A stretch of 64,000 nt of DNA, from positions 257,816 through 321,815 of the forward strand of contig NZ_JABUZG010000084.1 in the NCBI RefSeq assembly GCF_014897815.1. The letters are read 5' to 3'. Made by a program: the position numbers and the translations under genes. Shown here in pieces: positions 1-7,391 of the stretch (the first letter of the stretch is position 1; each line of letters starts with the position of its first letter). The notes beneath the pieces were generated by a model. It was not told where the DNA came from, did not search any database, and saw nothing but the letters and a program-made list of their open reading frames with translations. Origin of the DNA: Psychrobacter sp. PG1 (GTDB taxonomy: Bacteria; Pseudomonadota; Gammaproteobacteria; Pseudomonadales; Moraxellaceae).

Positions 1-237
1 CTCTAAAGGCTTAAAGCTCATTCACTAACACTCACATAGTTATCAAGCTTGCAGCTATAGTAGCTACTTGTGTGGAAAGCGTTCGATATTAAAACGTCCA
101 CATGCCAACAATTATAAATATAACGATTAGAATCTATAATTAATAGCTTGGCGTAGCTTACCGACGCTTATAGATGTTGCTCAAATATCACTAATCGGTT
201 AAAGTCGAGTAAATATAAATTTGTTGAGTATTGAGCA
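1..237. other. Noncoding left edge of window
   Basis: AT-rich sequence before the first gene. I see no RNA gene, no convincing hairpin with a T-run, and no copy of the tmRNA 3' end that would mark the far end of the island. It presumably carries the promoter of the lipoprotein gene at 238, but no clear -35/-10 pair stands out. Confidence 0.4.
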
Positions 238-819
238 ATGAAAAGACTGGTAGCTTTGGGTGTGATATTGGCATTAAGTGGGTGCGGTGGTGGGTATGAT
301 AGCTTGCCACCACAAGTAAGTAACGGCAATGGTGGGACAGTTGGTGCGGGTGGCAGTTTTCCTACCAAAGAAGATGGTAAGTGGAAATACGGTGATGTAA
401 GCAATGAAAGTGGCGTTTTTTCATTATCCGCTAGAATAGATGCTACTAACACATATATCGTGCCAAAATATCCAAACCTTAAACAGCGATCATGGATTGA
501 CTTAGAAAAAAGAAAGATGGCAGCAGGTACAATATCTAAAAGATTTACTATCTTTGCACCAGAGCAAGTTAAGTGCACACCAACCTGTGATATAAGAATT
601 AAGTTTAATAGCCAGATAGCGACTTATAAATTTGAGCAAAGAGTTGAGGGCGTATTAACCCCGATAAATGATCAGGTATCATCTGAGTTGTTTGATAAGA
701 CCACGCAATCCAATAGCGCTACTGTTTACCTACCTATCGTGGGATTATCAGACGATGTTGAGTCCGAATTTAACCTTAGAGGCTATAACAAGGGTAAGAT
801 GACATTTGAGAGTCTATAA
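238..819 (+). CDS. Putative lipoprotein of unknown function
   Basis: The 193-residue product starts with a basic-hydrophobic signal and the lipobox LSGC at residues 14-17, so it should be lipidated on Cys17 after cleavage. A Gly-rich linker follows (CGGGYD, then GNGGTVGAGG near residues 30-39), typical of surface lipoproteins. I do not recognise a domain in the rest, which has two closely spaced Cys (KCTPTCDI, residues about 112-117) that could form a disulfide. The Shine-Dalgarno is weak. The stop codon falls inside a 31-bp tandem duplication: without it, the frame would continue to a stop at 905-907. It is unclear whether the gene belongs to the island or to DNA beyond it. Confidence 0.75.
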   Translation: MKRLVALGVILALSGCGGGYDSLPPQVSNGNGGTVGAGGSFPTKEDGKWKYGDVSNESGVFSLSARIDATNTYIVPKYPNLKQRSWIDLEKRKMAAGTISKRFTIFAPEQVKCTPTCDIRIKFNSQIATYKFEQRVEGVLTPINDQVSSELFDKTTQSNSATVYLPIVGLSDDVESEFNLRGYNKGKMTFESL

Positions 820-839
820 CAAGGGTAAGATGGCATTTG
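783..839 (+). repeat. 31-bp-period tandem duplication at lipoprotein 3' end
   Basis: A 26-bp segment at 783-808 recurs at 814-839 with one mismatch, giving a period of 31 bp. Because 31 is not a multiple of three, the second copy is in another frame and its junction supplies the TAA that ends the lipoprotein gene. Confidence 0.9.
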
Positions 840-1048
840 TTGCTTCACTCAATATTATTTTTCCTGTTTACCGTTTCAATATTTCTCAACATGATAGGGC
901 GGTCTAATTGTTCAGGACTTCGCAAGCTGTGACCGCTGCCTAAGTGATTTTTATGCGTCCGCGTAATTAAAAGTTTAGGGCTTGCACTTTGTTTGCATGG
1001 GGTTGTTTTGCTAATGACTGCACGCGCTCAATAATGGCGCTTAAATGC

Positions 1049-1077
1049 GTGCGTTTTTCGTGCGTTTCTGTGCGTTT
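1049..1077 (+). repeat. Three GTGCGTTT direct repeats, about one helical turn apart
   Basis: GTGCGTTT occurs at 1049-1056, 1060-1067 and 1070-1077. The spacings of 11 and 10 bp would place all copies on the same face of the helix, as expected for cooperative binding of a protein. Confidence 0.7.
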
Positions 1078-1110
1078 AGCTCGCATAAATTCGCATTGCC
1101 TCGCGATACC

Positions 1111-1730
1111 TGTCCGAAAAGTCCCTTATGCTGCCTCATGTTACTTGTCGCGAAACTATCCAGCATGGGCAAAATATGCCCCGTGCGCTTACTGTTCCAT
1201 AAACTACCCCTAACGTGTCCAACAATACATTTTTAGCCCTCTTACGGTGTCCGAAAAGTCCCTTACGATACCTGTGCATAAAGTCCCTTTTATGGACTTG
1301 CAAAATTACCCTTAGTCGATTTAGAACAGTCCGAAAACAGTCCCTTTTTATGGACTCCAAAAACCACCCTCTGCGATGTCCGAAAATTACCCCAGTCCTT
1401 TTAAAACAGTCCGAAAAATTAGCCTCTTACGATGTCCGAAAATCCCTTTTTCATAGTGTATGAAAACCCCTGTAATTGCTGTTTGCCTCGCTTGCGCGCG
1501 CGATACTTGTCTATTAATTAGCTAAGCCCTTATACTGTATAGCTTTGTGATATTGGCAATGATGATTGATTGCCTTGCAAAATGTTAGCATTTGTCAACA
1601 TTGGGCGGCGTGTGATTTGGTTTTGAATATCAGGTTTTATCAGGTTTTGGATAACAAGTTTTGACAAATTGGCGGCTGTATTAATCGGCTTTGAATGTAA
1701 GGTTTTGTAAGGTTCTAACGTGTCCGAAAA
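1111..1730 (+). repeat. Iteron-like array, consensus (T/A)GTCCGAAAA
   Basis: Exact cores are at 1111, 1248, 1328, 1377, 1408, 1433 and 1721, all in the same orientation. Degenerate copies at about 1273, 1295 and 1353 fill the gaps, so that 1248-1442 holds eight units spaced 22-33 bp apart. Most units are followed by a C-rich tail (AGTCCCTT, TTACCCC or similar). The size, common orientation and spacing resemble origin iterons bound by a replication initiator. Spacers are neither uniform nor unique enough for a CRISPR array. Confidence 0.7.
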
Positions 1731-2026
1731 CTACCCTTTGCATGAGATAGGCTCAAAACTGGGCGCATCTAAAAACTAGGGGAAACCTAAGGTTTTTGAG
1801 CGTTATAAAAAGGCTTGGTTTGTCCAATGAATGCCCCCTTATTAAGTTTTAAACCTTAACATACCTTAACAGGCTGCCAGTGCTCAAACTGTTTTGAATG
1901 TTAACAAATGACAACATGCGGCGCGATGTCTGTTGATCTAAAACATGGAAACCTTAGGGTTTCTTTACACTATAAAAAAAGGCAGACGATAAACGCCTAC
2001 CAATATCACTTTATACCTAAGAAAAC

Positions 2027-2242
2027 GTGCCTAAACTGCCTAAATAGCTTGTAAGTCTTGCCATGTATAGCATCAAGTTAGTAATGCCCCCGTCCTAAGC
2101 GTGCCTAAATTGCCTTTATTGTGCCTAAATGGGCATGTTTTTAGGACGGTTTAGGCAAAAAAGGCACGGTTAGGCAAACGCCTTTACTAAGCAAAAACCC
2201 CTAGCTATATGGTCTAAGGGCTGTTTAGGCAAAAAAGGCACG
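2027..2242. repeat. GTGCCTAAA / TTTAGGCA repeat family
   Basis: GTGCCTAAA occurs at 2027, 2101 and 2121. In the opposite orientation, a perfect 20-bp repeat containing TTTAGGC-A6-GGCAC occurs at 2149-2168 and again at 2223-2242. The two orientations flank a centre near 2135, giving overall dyad symmetry. The cluster ends 18 bp from the stop codon of the DUF3987 gene. It could be a second protein-binding array or could fold as a hairpin terminator. Confidence 0.65.
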
Positions 2243-2259
2243 TTTCTAGGTACATATGC

Positions 2260-4380
2260 TTATATAAGTAACTTAGGATTAATATAAATCACTTTCTTTT
2301 TACCCTCCTCCATCTGTCTTATGTGCCCCATACTTTCTAAGTTATCTAACTCGTTTTGCAGCACCTTGTTATTTTTACGCATTGGCTTAGGTGCGCCATT
2401 GTAAGCATCAGTACGATTTAACATAGGCGGATTTTTACCCCTCGCTTTATCCACTAGCCAGCTGCTTAACTTCTCACTGTCGTTCTGCTCACCTGTAGGC
2501 GTTGCATCAAGGTAGCGTAAGCGTTCGGCTGTGGAATACTCAACCAGCATAAAAGCGCGCGTTATATCATCAACCGTGATTATCTTACGTCCCTCAAAGA
2601 ACGCCATTAACGAGGCTATGCGGCTCGCATTTTCTGCCATGCGTGAAGCATACGCTTTTAAATATTCCAATGTCTGCCCGTTAGCTTGGCGGTTCTCTAT
2701 CCCCTGCATGTGACTGCAAAATACTTGTTCTGCACCCTCTGCCCATTGCATTTTGATGCGCTGGGGCTGTCCTTGTGCTGTCGTAGGCTCATTGGCTGGT
2801 AATGGGTCAAGTAAGCTCTGACAGCGTGACCAGTATTCTATTAAGTGTGGATTATCATAAGGGCTATCATTGCGGCGCTTAGCATCGTCCCATACTCTGT
2901 GACCGCGCAAGTCAGGTGGGCAAGCAATCAAAGCACGGGCTAAAAACCCTTGCCCATTCATCAGTGGGTCGGTTAATGCTTGCTCTAATACTACCCGTTG
3001 ACCTTGTAACAATAGCGTCATGCGGACGCTGTGGGCATCGGTTTGCGGTGTGGCATAGGCAGACTTTTGCGAGCGTAAACGGGACACTTCGCCATCACTC
3101 CATAACTTAGTGAGTGCTGATAAGGCGCTGCCAGCGGTGTCACCTGTCATGGTATGACCATTAAAAAACTGCCCTGCTTCGTCTGTTGTCCATGATGCGT
3201 TATTCATCTCACCACTGATAAACCTATCGAGTATCGGCTCAATAGTGGCATCATCAAACAAGGTCTTAGGGTTTTGGGGCTTTGGGTTGTCCTCTAAAAA
3301 CTGGGCTAACTCTTTACCTTTTAACCCTGCCTTGTCACTGTCCCACGCTGCTATGTTGTCTAAGTAAATGGCGTATTGCTGGCGCTCATACTCTTTGATT
3401 TTAAAGTGAGTCAAGCCCATTGCCTGTGTTTTACCGCTACCGCTTTCCCCCTCTGTGATTAGTATTAGACTGGTTGGCATGTGTCCGTGCCCCATCGGTG
3501 CATCAATAAACCGCTGCCCCATGTGTGCCAGTGCGCCTAAAACACATTGCCCTGCCATCGCATCAGGTACTTGCGAGTAGTGCGCTATCGCCTTAACAAC
3601 ATGCTTTAGCAGTCCTTTAAACGCCTCTATGGGGTATGGGGTGGGTTTGCTGGGATCATTGGCTAAAGGTTCAGGCGTGCCCCATATCTCGCTTTGTAGG
3701 TCAATGATGATTGTATCGTCATCGGCTAAAATAGCAGCATAGCTAGAATGATTATCTAGCTGTAGCAGTACGTCAAAAACAGTAATAACCGCTTTGACGT
3801 TGCAGCCTGCCAGCGGCTTACATACCTTATCTTTCTTATCTATGGTGGTAAAGATAGTAACGGGCGCTACTTCGGCAAAATGCTTTACCATGCCATTGAA
3901 TAGCAGACTATCAAGGCTTACCAATATCGTAACATTGTCGTTTATTAAGCATTGAGCAAGCATTACAGCGTTCTCAAGCGTGTCATCAATCGCTATTAGT
4001 TCGCGGTTGCTGTCCAATGTGCCAATGATGAAAGCAGACGGCTGCATACGGTCAATGATTAGCGGCTTTGTATTGCCATTAGGGGTTATGCTGGCAAGGG
4101 TGACGGGTTGGTCTTGATTATCGCTTAATACTAGCCCTATCGTGCCAGCGGTGGGCGCTCTCCTGCCTGTATCAAAGCCTGTGGTTATGGTAATATCACT
4201 ATCAAGGTGCAATAGCTTATTTTGTATGCCTAACTGCTCACATTGGTCATATAAACTTAGTAGGGTATTGTCATCTGCCAGCCCTTGCCGTGTGGCTGCA
4301 TTAAACCTACTTATCATGTCTAAGCCTGTGCTGAATGCACGGGCTTTTTCATGGGCGGCGGTTTGTGGTGTGGTAGTCAT
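2260..4380 (-). CDS. DUF3987 (YfjI-like) ATPase, putative replication primase-helicase
   Basis: The 706-residue product has the Walker A motif GESGSGKT near residue 310, preceded by the family-typical stretch about screening and caching (QCVLGALAHMGQ). These features match DUF3987/YfjI proteins, which are encoded on prophages, satellites and islands and are thought to act in element replication. The first 250 residues look like a separate, degenerate toprim/primase-like region, though I cannot prove catalytic residues. The C-terminus (PMRKNNKVLQNELDNLESMG) resembles a winged helix. It is the last gene of the minus-strand operon and lies beside the iteron array. A G-rich Shine-Dalgarno (AAGGGGGG) precedes the ATG. 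Confidence 0.8.
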   Translation of the reverse strand: MTTTPQTAAHEKARAFSTGLDMISRFNAATRQGLADDNTLLSLYDQCEQLGIQNKLLHLDSDITITTGFDTGRRAPTAGTIGLVLSDNQDQPVTLASITPNGNTKPLIIDRMQPSAFIIGTLDSNRELIAIDDTLENAVMLAQCLINDNVTILVSLDSLLFNGMVKHFAEVAPVTIFTTIDKKDKVCKPLAGCNVKAVITVFDVLLQLDNHSSYAAILADDDTIIIDLQSEIWGTPEPLANDPSKPTPYPIEAFKGLLKHVVKAIAHYSQVPDAMAGQCVLGALAHMGQRFIDAPMGHGHMPTSLILITEGESGSGKTQAMGLTHFKIKEYERQQYAIYLDNIAAWDSDKAGLKGKELAQFLEDNPKPQNPKTLFDDATIEPILDRFISGEMNNASWTTDEAGQFFNGHTMTGDTAGSALSALTKLWSDGEVSRLRSQKSAYATPQTDAHSVRMTLLLQGQRVVLEQALTDPLMNGQGFLARALIACPPDLRGHRVWDDAKRRNDSPYDNPHLIEYWSRCQSLLDPLPANEPTTAQGQPQRIKMQWAEGAEQVFCSHMQGIENRQANGQTLEYLKAYASRMAENASRIASLMAFFEGRKIITVDDITRAFMLVEYSTAERLRYLDATPTGEQNDSEKLSSWLVDKARGKNPPMLNRTDAYNGAPKPMRKNNKVLQNELDNLESMGHIRQMEEGKKKVIYINPKLLI

Positions 4381-4491
4381 CTAGTCCCCCCTTGCTTGTG
4401 ACTGGTTCGGCTTACGCGCTGCTCTATATTTCTTGTAGTAGCTTTTGCGCTTGGCGTGCTTACGGCTTTGCTTTGGTGGGTAGCGTTTCAT
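4381..4491 (-). CDS. 36-residue highly basic peptide, translationally coupled
   Basis: A short frame reading MKRYPPKQSRKHAKRK... to ...SQARGD lies exactly between two operon genes. Its ATG overlaps the upstream stop in an ATGA, a strong Shine-Dalgarno (AAGGAGGG) lies about 6 bases before it, and its TAG abuts the next ATG. Roughly 14 of 36 residues are Lys, Arg or His, suggesting nucleic-acid binding. It is too short for most gene finders. Seen: the frame, the overlap and the ribosome site. Inferred: that it is a real gene. I know no family for it. Confidence 0.65.
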   Translation of the reverse strand: MKRYPPKQSRKHAKRKSYYKKYRAARKPNQSQARGD

Positions 4492-4889
4492 TGGCTGCCC
4501 TCCTTGCCGTAACCTGTCATTGCTAGGGTGTCGTTAATGCTTTCTAATTGCTCATATAGTAGGCTTGCCCATGTGTCGGTGGCATCATGTGCTAGGTGTT
4601 CCAGTGCTGGGATTGTATGCGCTTCTATCTTGTCATAGTGCATGAGTGCTAATAGCTGTCCAACATCATATAATGCAGTAGCAGCCCCATCAATATCACA
4701 AGCAATATCCGATAGCATGCGTGACGGTATTAAAATCACTTCGTCATCATTAGGATTGGTTAAGTCGATGACCTTACATTTTTTGTTTAGGACAATAGAC
4801 AAGCCGTCATCATGCGAGCCGTTAAGGGCTTGATGCGCTGGTGTGCTATTAGTTTGAGTGTTTGAGGTCGTACGGATTGAATTAGGCAT
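4488..4889 (-). CDS. Hypothetical island protein, 133 residues
   Basis: An acidic soluble protein with no signal peptide or membrane segment and no family that I recognise. The N-terminal 25 residues are rich in Asn, Thr and Ser and probably flexible; the rest looks helical (DIACDIDGAATALYDVGQ and similar). Its start overlaps the end of the preceding gene by 8 bases and has the strong ribosome site GGAGGG, and its stop overlaps the 36-residue gene, so it is part of the same translationally coupled operon as the DUF3987 ATPase. A role in element maintenance or control is only a guess from context. Confidence 0.7.
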   Translation of the reverse strand: MPNSIRTTSNTQTNSTPAHQALNGSHDDGLSIVLNKKCKVIDLTNPNDDEVILIPSRMLSDIACDIDGAATALYDVGQLLALMHYDKIEAHTIPALEHLAHDATDTWASLLYEQLESINDTLAMTGYGKEGSQ

Positions 4890-5424
4890 GATTATGCCCT
4901 CCTTGCGTTGTTTTTTGAGTGAATGCCACGCTATACGGTAAAAGTATAGGGTGACGGGTCTTACTCTCGGTCACGCAAGCAACCGCCCTGCATATTCGCC
5001 TTTCGGCTCTTTTATTTTGCAGCGTCAACCCGTCATAGTTGGTTAGCAAGTGATTTGCTATAGATATGATGGTTTGCCCCCTTGATACGCTTAAATGCGC
5101 TTGTGGGGCTATGCTTGAATAGATAGTGACAGCTTGAGAGGCTGCGGCGCTATTATCAGGCATAAAAAAAGCCAATAAGTAACGGCTTGGCGTGCCGCTT
5201 GCGTGTTCTTTTGAGAGGTCTATATAGTAACCATTGTTGGTATTGGTTGCAATCAGTTTTGCATCGACTGGCTGGCAAGCAAGCAATGCCAGTGCTAAGC
5301 CAATACCTGCCACCCATGCCATGAATATGGTAAAGCTAAGTAGTAAGCCGCGCTTATGTGGCTGTGTGCGACTGTGTGCCCCGTCACGGGCTTTTAGATT
5401 GGTTTTGGTATGATTATCACTCAT
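4882..5424 (-). CDS. Membrane-anchored or lipoprotein-like hypothetical protein, 180 residues
   Basis: I place the start at 5424 (MSDNHTKTNL), where GGAGG lies about 10 bases upstream and the ATG overlaps the previous gene's stop; the longer frame to 5598 overlaps that gene heavily. Residues 1-26 are polar and basic, residues 27-49 are a hydrophobic helix ending in ALLAC, which could be a transmembrane anchor or a loose lipobox. The remaining 130 residues would then face the periplasm and contain a Cys pair (RRICRAVACV). No known domain is recognised. The protein is the only membrane component of the island operon. Confidence 0.65.
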   Translation of the reverse strand: MSDNHTKTNLKARDGAHSRTQPHKRGLLLSFTIFMAWVAGIGLALALLACQPVDAKLIATNTNNGYYIDLSKEHASGTPSRYLLAFFMPDNSAAASQAVTIYSSIAPQAHLSVSRGQTIISIANHLLTNYDGLTLQNKRAERRICRAVACVTESKTRHPILLPYSVAFTQKTTQGGHNHA

Positions 5425-5677
5425 AGCGCGTAACCTCCATTTCAGGCATTGATAGAACACTGTCCATCTGTTCGCTTGCATCAGTGGCAAACAGTGAGTC
5501 CCTAAACAATGCAGCAATGACGGCTTGAATAACGCCTTTAGATATTGGGTCGTTTGTCTGCACGGCTTGCAATGCCATAGCATAATGTTCTGTATCAATT
5601 GATAATAAGATTAGCTGCTCGTTGATATGCTCGAGTGTGTCTGCTATCTGTAATAGTCTGTCGTTTGATTGGCTCAT
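5417..5677 (-). CDS. Hypothetical island protein, 86 residues
   Basis: A small acidic protein predicted to be mostly helical, beginning MSQSNDRLLQIADTLEHINE, with heptad-like spacing of Leu and Ile that could form a coiled coil or helical bundle. Its ATG overlaps the TGA of the winged-helix gene (ATGA), and its end overlaps the start of the membrane-anchored protein by 8 bases, so translation is likely coupled. No family is recognised and no function can be assigned. Confidence 0.7.
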   Translation of the reverse strand: MSQSNDRLLQIADTLEHINEQLILLSIDTEHYAMALQAVQTNDPISKGVIQAVIAALFRDSLFATDASEQMDSVLSMPEMEVTRYE

Positions 5678-5928
5678 AATTGCACCCCACTAGCGTTATT
5701 GTTGTTATCTGTCGGTTGGTCTATCCAGTAGCGTTTAAAGCGTTTGCCGTTATTCTTTACCCATTCATCTTGAATAGTTATACCTTGATCTCTTAGCTCA
5801 CTGATACGCTGTAAAAAGCACGTAATATTGTATAGATCGTATGCTTCATAAGTGGATAGGCTTTTGCCTGCCAGCATGTGATTAAGAATGATTTGCTTAT
5901 ATTTTTGCTTTGTTTGCCGTGTGTTCAT
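5674..5928 (-). CDS. Winged-helix / HTH_39-like DNA-binding protein
   Basis: The 84-residue protein reads KQIILNHMLAGKSLSTYEAY, then LYNITCFLQRISELRDQGI, then a basic strand ending RFKRYWID. This order (helix, turn on a short 'gets to choose' segment, recognition helix with arginines, basic wing) fits the helix-turn-helix domain of the HTH_39 type found in phage and island proteins. It is the second gene of the operon, 3 bases after the AlpA-like gene. It may be a regulator of the element or a replication accessory factor; the sequence does not decide between them. Confidence 0.65.
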   Translation of the reverse strand: MNTRQTKQKYKQIILNHMLAGKSLSTYEAYDLYNITCFLQRISELRDQGITIQDEWVKNNGKRFKRYWIDQPTDNNNNASGVQL

Positions 5929-5931
5929 GGG

Positions 5932-6228
5932 TTACACCTCGCTAGTGGTTGAGGTGTGGCTGTTTAGCCAATGATGTACTTCGGCATAGCTCCATGCGGT
6001 CATGGTAGGGCTTAGCTTCTTGCCAGCTGGAAACCTCCCGTCCTTACTCCATTCAAACAAGGTGGTTTTGCTAAAGGGTAGAAACGGGAGTATGTCCTTA
6101 GCTCTACCCATGCCAGTAGTAGGCAGTTGCATAGCTGGACTGTTTGCGGTGGTTGGTTCGGTATCGTGCGAGGTGTCACCAGTAAAGGGAATTACTGGCG
6201 TGTTTTGGGTGGCTTGTTGCTTGTCCAT
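5932..6228 (-). CDS. AlpA-like regulator / excisionase
   Basis: Residues 40-92 (RAKDILPFLPFSKTTLFEW, then SKDGRFPAGKKLSPTMTAWS, then YAEVHHWLNSH) form the MerR-like helix-turn-helix and wing of the AlpA family, small activators or excisionases of P4-like elements that control integrase or late genes. The first 40 residues are a polar, Thr-rich extension. GGAG lies 8 bases before the ATG. It is the first gene of the minus-strand operon, and the upstream 120 bp carry three matched operator-like palindromes, so this promoter is likely the main control point of the element. Confidence 0.8.
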   Translation of the reverse strand: MDKQQATQNTPVIPFTGDTSHDTEPTTANSPAMQLPTTGMGRAKDILPFLPFSKTTLFEWSKDGRFPAGKKLSPTMTAWSYAEVHHWLNSHTSTTSEV

Positions 6229-6305
6229 GTGTCTAGCTCCATGATACGCCGTAACGGTGTGCTACGGTTCATGTGGCTATCTTATGGGGTAGGGTTGTTC
6301 GATAG

Positions 6306-6349
6306 TTCTAGTTAGAAGTTTAAGAGTTCTAACTAGAAGCTAATTAGAA
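6306..6349. promoter_or_regulatory. Three phased operator-like sites, TTCTAnnTAGAA
   Basis: TTCTAGTTAGAA (6306-6317) and TTCTAACTAGAA (6327-6338) are each quasi-palindromes and are exact inverted copies of each other; a weaker third copy lies at 6338-6349. Centres are 21 and 11 bp apart, that is two turns and one turn of the helix. They lie in the presumed promoter region of the AlpA-like operon and end at the stop codon of the 307-residue gene. There is no T-run, so a terminator is unlikely. Confidence 0.6.
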
Positions 6350-7273
6350 TTAAATACTATTTTCATGAGCAAGCTTTAACCAGTAAGCAATAACGTCCTT
6401 ACTCACGCTATTACCTTGTTTTTCAATAGCTCTTTGTATTCTCCCATTACTATCAGTTGAATAAGGTTGTGTTAAGTCTATGCTTAACAGCTCACTGGTA
6501 AGTGCTGCTATAATTTTACTAGCATTATTGGCTGTTCTAGGGTGCATTGGCTCATCTTCACTTGATAAATACTTACCTTCTAAATTTCTTATTTTTTCTA
6601 GTAAATCTTTGACTTCATTTTCCTTTTTCTTCAATTTTTCAATAGCGCTATCATATATATCAGGATCAATATTTTGGCTTCTCGCTATCTTTTGCTGTTC
6701 TACTTTGAGTTTTTCTTTAAATTGGTGTCTCTCTTTTATATAACTAAGAGTTGTGCGAGCATCTATCGTTAATGCTTTTTCACATTCTCTATATGAATGC
6801 CTATCTAAACCTATGTGCTTCATGCAATCTAATTCTAGTATGTCTTCTACCTTCCAACACTTATCATTAAAAGAGTCATCTAGGTCATCTTCTAGCAATC
6901 GCTCTAAGAATTCCTCAGTTGGGTAGAAGCTGGGATCGTCGTCACTATAAGCATCGTAACTATAGCGGACATATGTAAGAACATGGTCTAAAGACTCTAT
7001 AAATTCTCTACTAGTCCCTTCATTAATACTACATAATATATCTACTTCTGCTCCATTTTTATCTACTGTTATATAATCATGACGGTAAAAATCTAGTTTT
7101 AAAAATTCATCATTATTGATTAAATATTGTGTTATCAATTGCCTTCTATCATCAGCATAGAGTTCTAGCAATTCTATAAACAAATAGAAGCTAATAAACT
7201 TATCATCGTCTTCTGTTTCCCAAGATAGTTCTTCATCTTCTGCCTTTCTTATCGCTTCGTAAATAATTCCCAC
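6350..7273 (-). CDS. Unrecognised 307-residue protein in island cargo position
   Basis: Begins at GTG and is visibly AT-richer than the operon beside it. The N-terminal 150 residues are very acidic (DDDKF, YDAYSDDDPSFY, EDDLDDSFND). Residues about 185-235 form a Lys/Glu-rich coiled coil. The C-terminal 60 residues (NNASKIIAALTSELLSIDL, then IQRAIEKQGNSVSKDVIAY, then WLKLAH) resemble a small helical domain that I have seen at the ends of mobile-element proteins of unknown role. There is no signal or membrane segment and no catalytic motif I can identify. It sits between integrase and alpA with its own gaps on both sides, where P4-like elements often carry exchangeable cargo such as phage defence; that is context only. 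Confidence 0.7.
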   Translation of the reverse strand: MGIIYEAIRKAEDEELSWETEDDDKFISFYLFIELLELYADDRRQLITQYLINNDEFLKLDFYRHDYITVDKNGAEVDILCSINEGTSREFIESLDHVLTYVRYSYDAYSDDDPSFYPTEEFLERLLEDDLDDSFNDKCWKVEDILELDCMKHIGLDRHSYRECEKALTIDARTTLSYIKERHQFKEKLKVEQQKIARSQNIDPDIYDSAIEKLKKKENEVKDLLEKIRNLEGKYLSSEDEPMHPRTANNASKIIAALTSELLSIDLTQPYSTDSNGRIQRAIEKQGNSVSKDVIAYWLKLAHENSI

Positions 7274-7391
7274 AATTCACACCCCTACACCCTTAAATCA
7301 AAGTAGGTGCAAGGCAGTGACAGCATAAGGGTGTGAATAGCTGTCGTTCGGGTAATTAGTCCTAGCCTTGCATAGTCGTTACAGCATGATG

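Larger units (their letters stand above)
820..2259. other. Long noncoding region with several repeat families, candidate origin
   Basis: No believable gene is present; the few short open frames are low-complexity readings of repeats. The segment holds three short direct repeats (1049-1077), an iteron-like array (1111-1730, dense at 1248-1442), a second repeat family with direct and inverted copies (2027-2242), and small inverted repeats such as GAAACC-TTAG-GGTTTC around 1948-1963. It lies directly downstream of the DUF3987 ATPase gene. Together this looks like a replication or control region rather than decayed coding DNA. Confidence 0.6.

Noticed and set aside
1245..1460. Possible CRISPR array in the repeat region
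   Set aside because: Repeats are only about 10 bp, degenerate, and spaced irregularly; flanking units share sequence; no cas genes are present. Iterons explain it better.
989..1463. Short overlapping reading frames in the island noncoding region
   Set aside because: They translate the repeat array itself (Cys/Lys/Pro-rich low-complexity), lie on both strands and lack ribosome sites.
5425..5598. Longer N-terminus for the 180-residue membrane-anchored protein
   Set aside because: It would overlap the 86-residue gene almost completely; the ATG at 5424 has GGAGG and overlaps the previous stop in the style of the whole operon.
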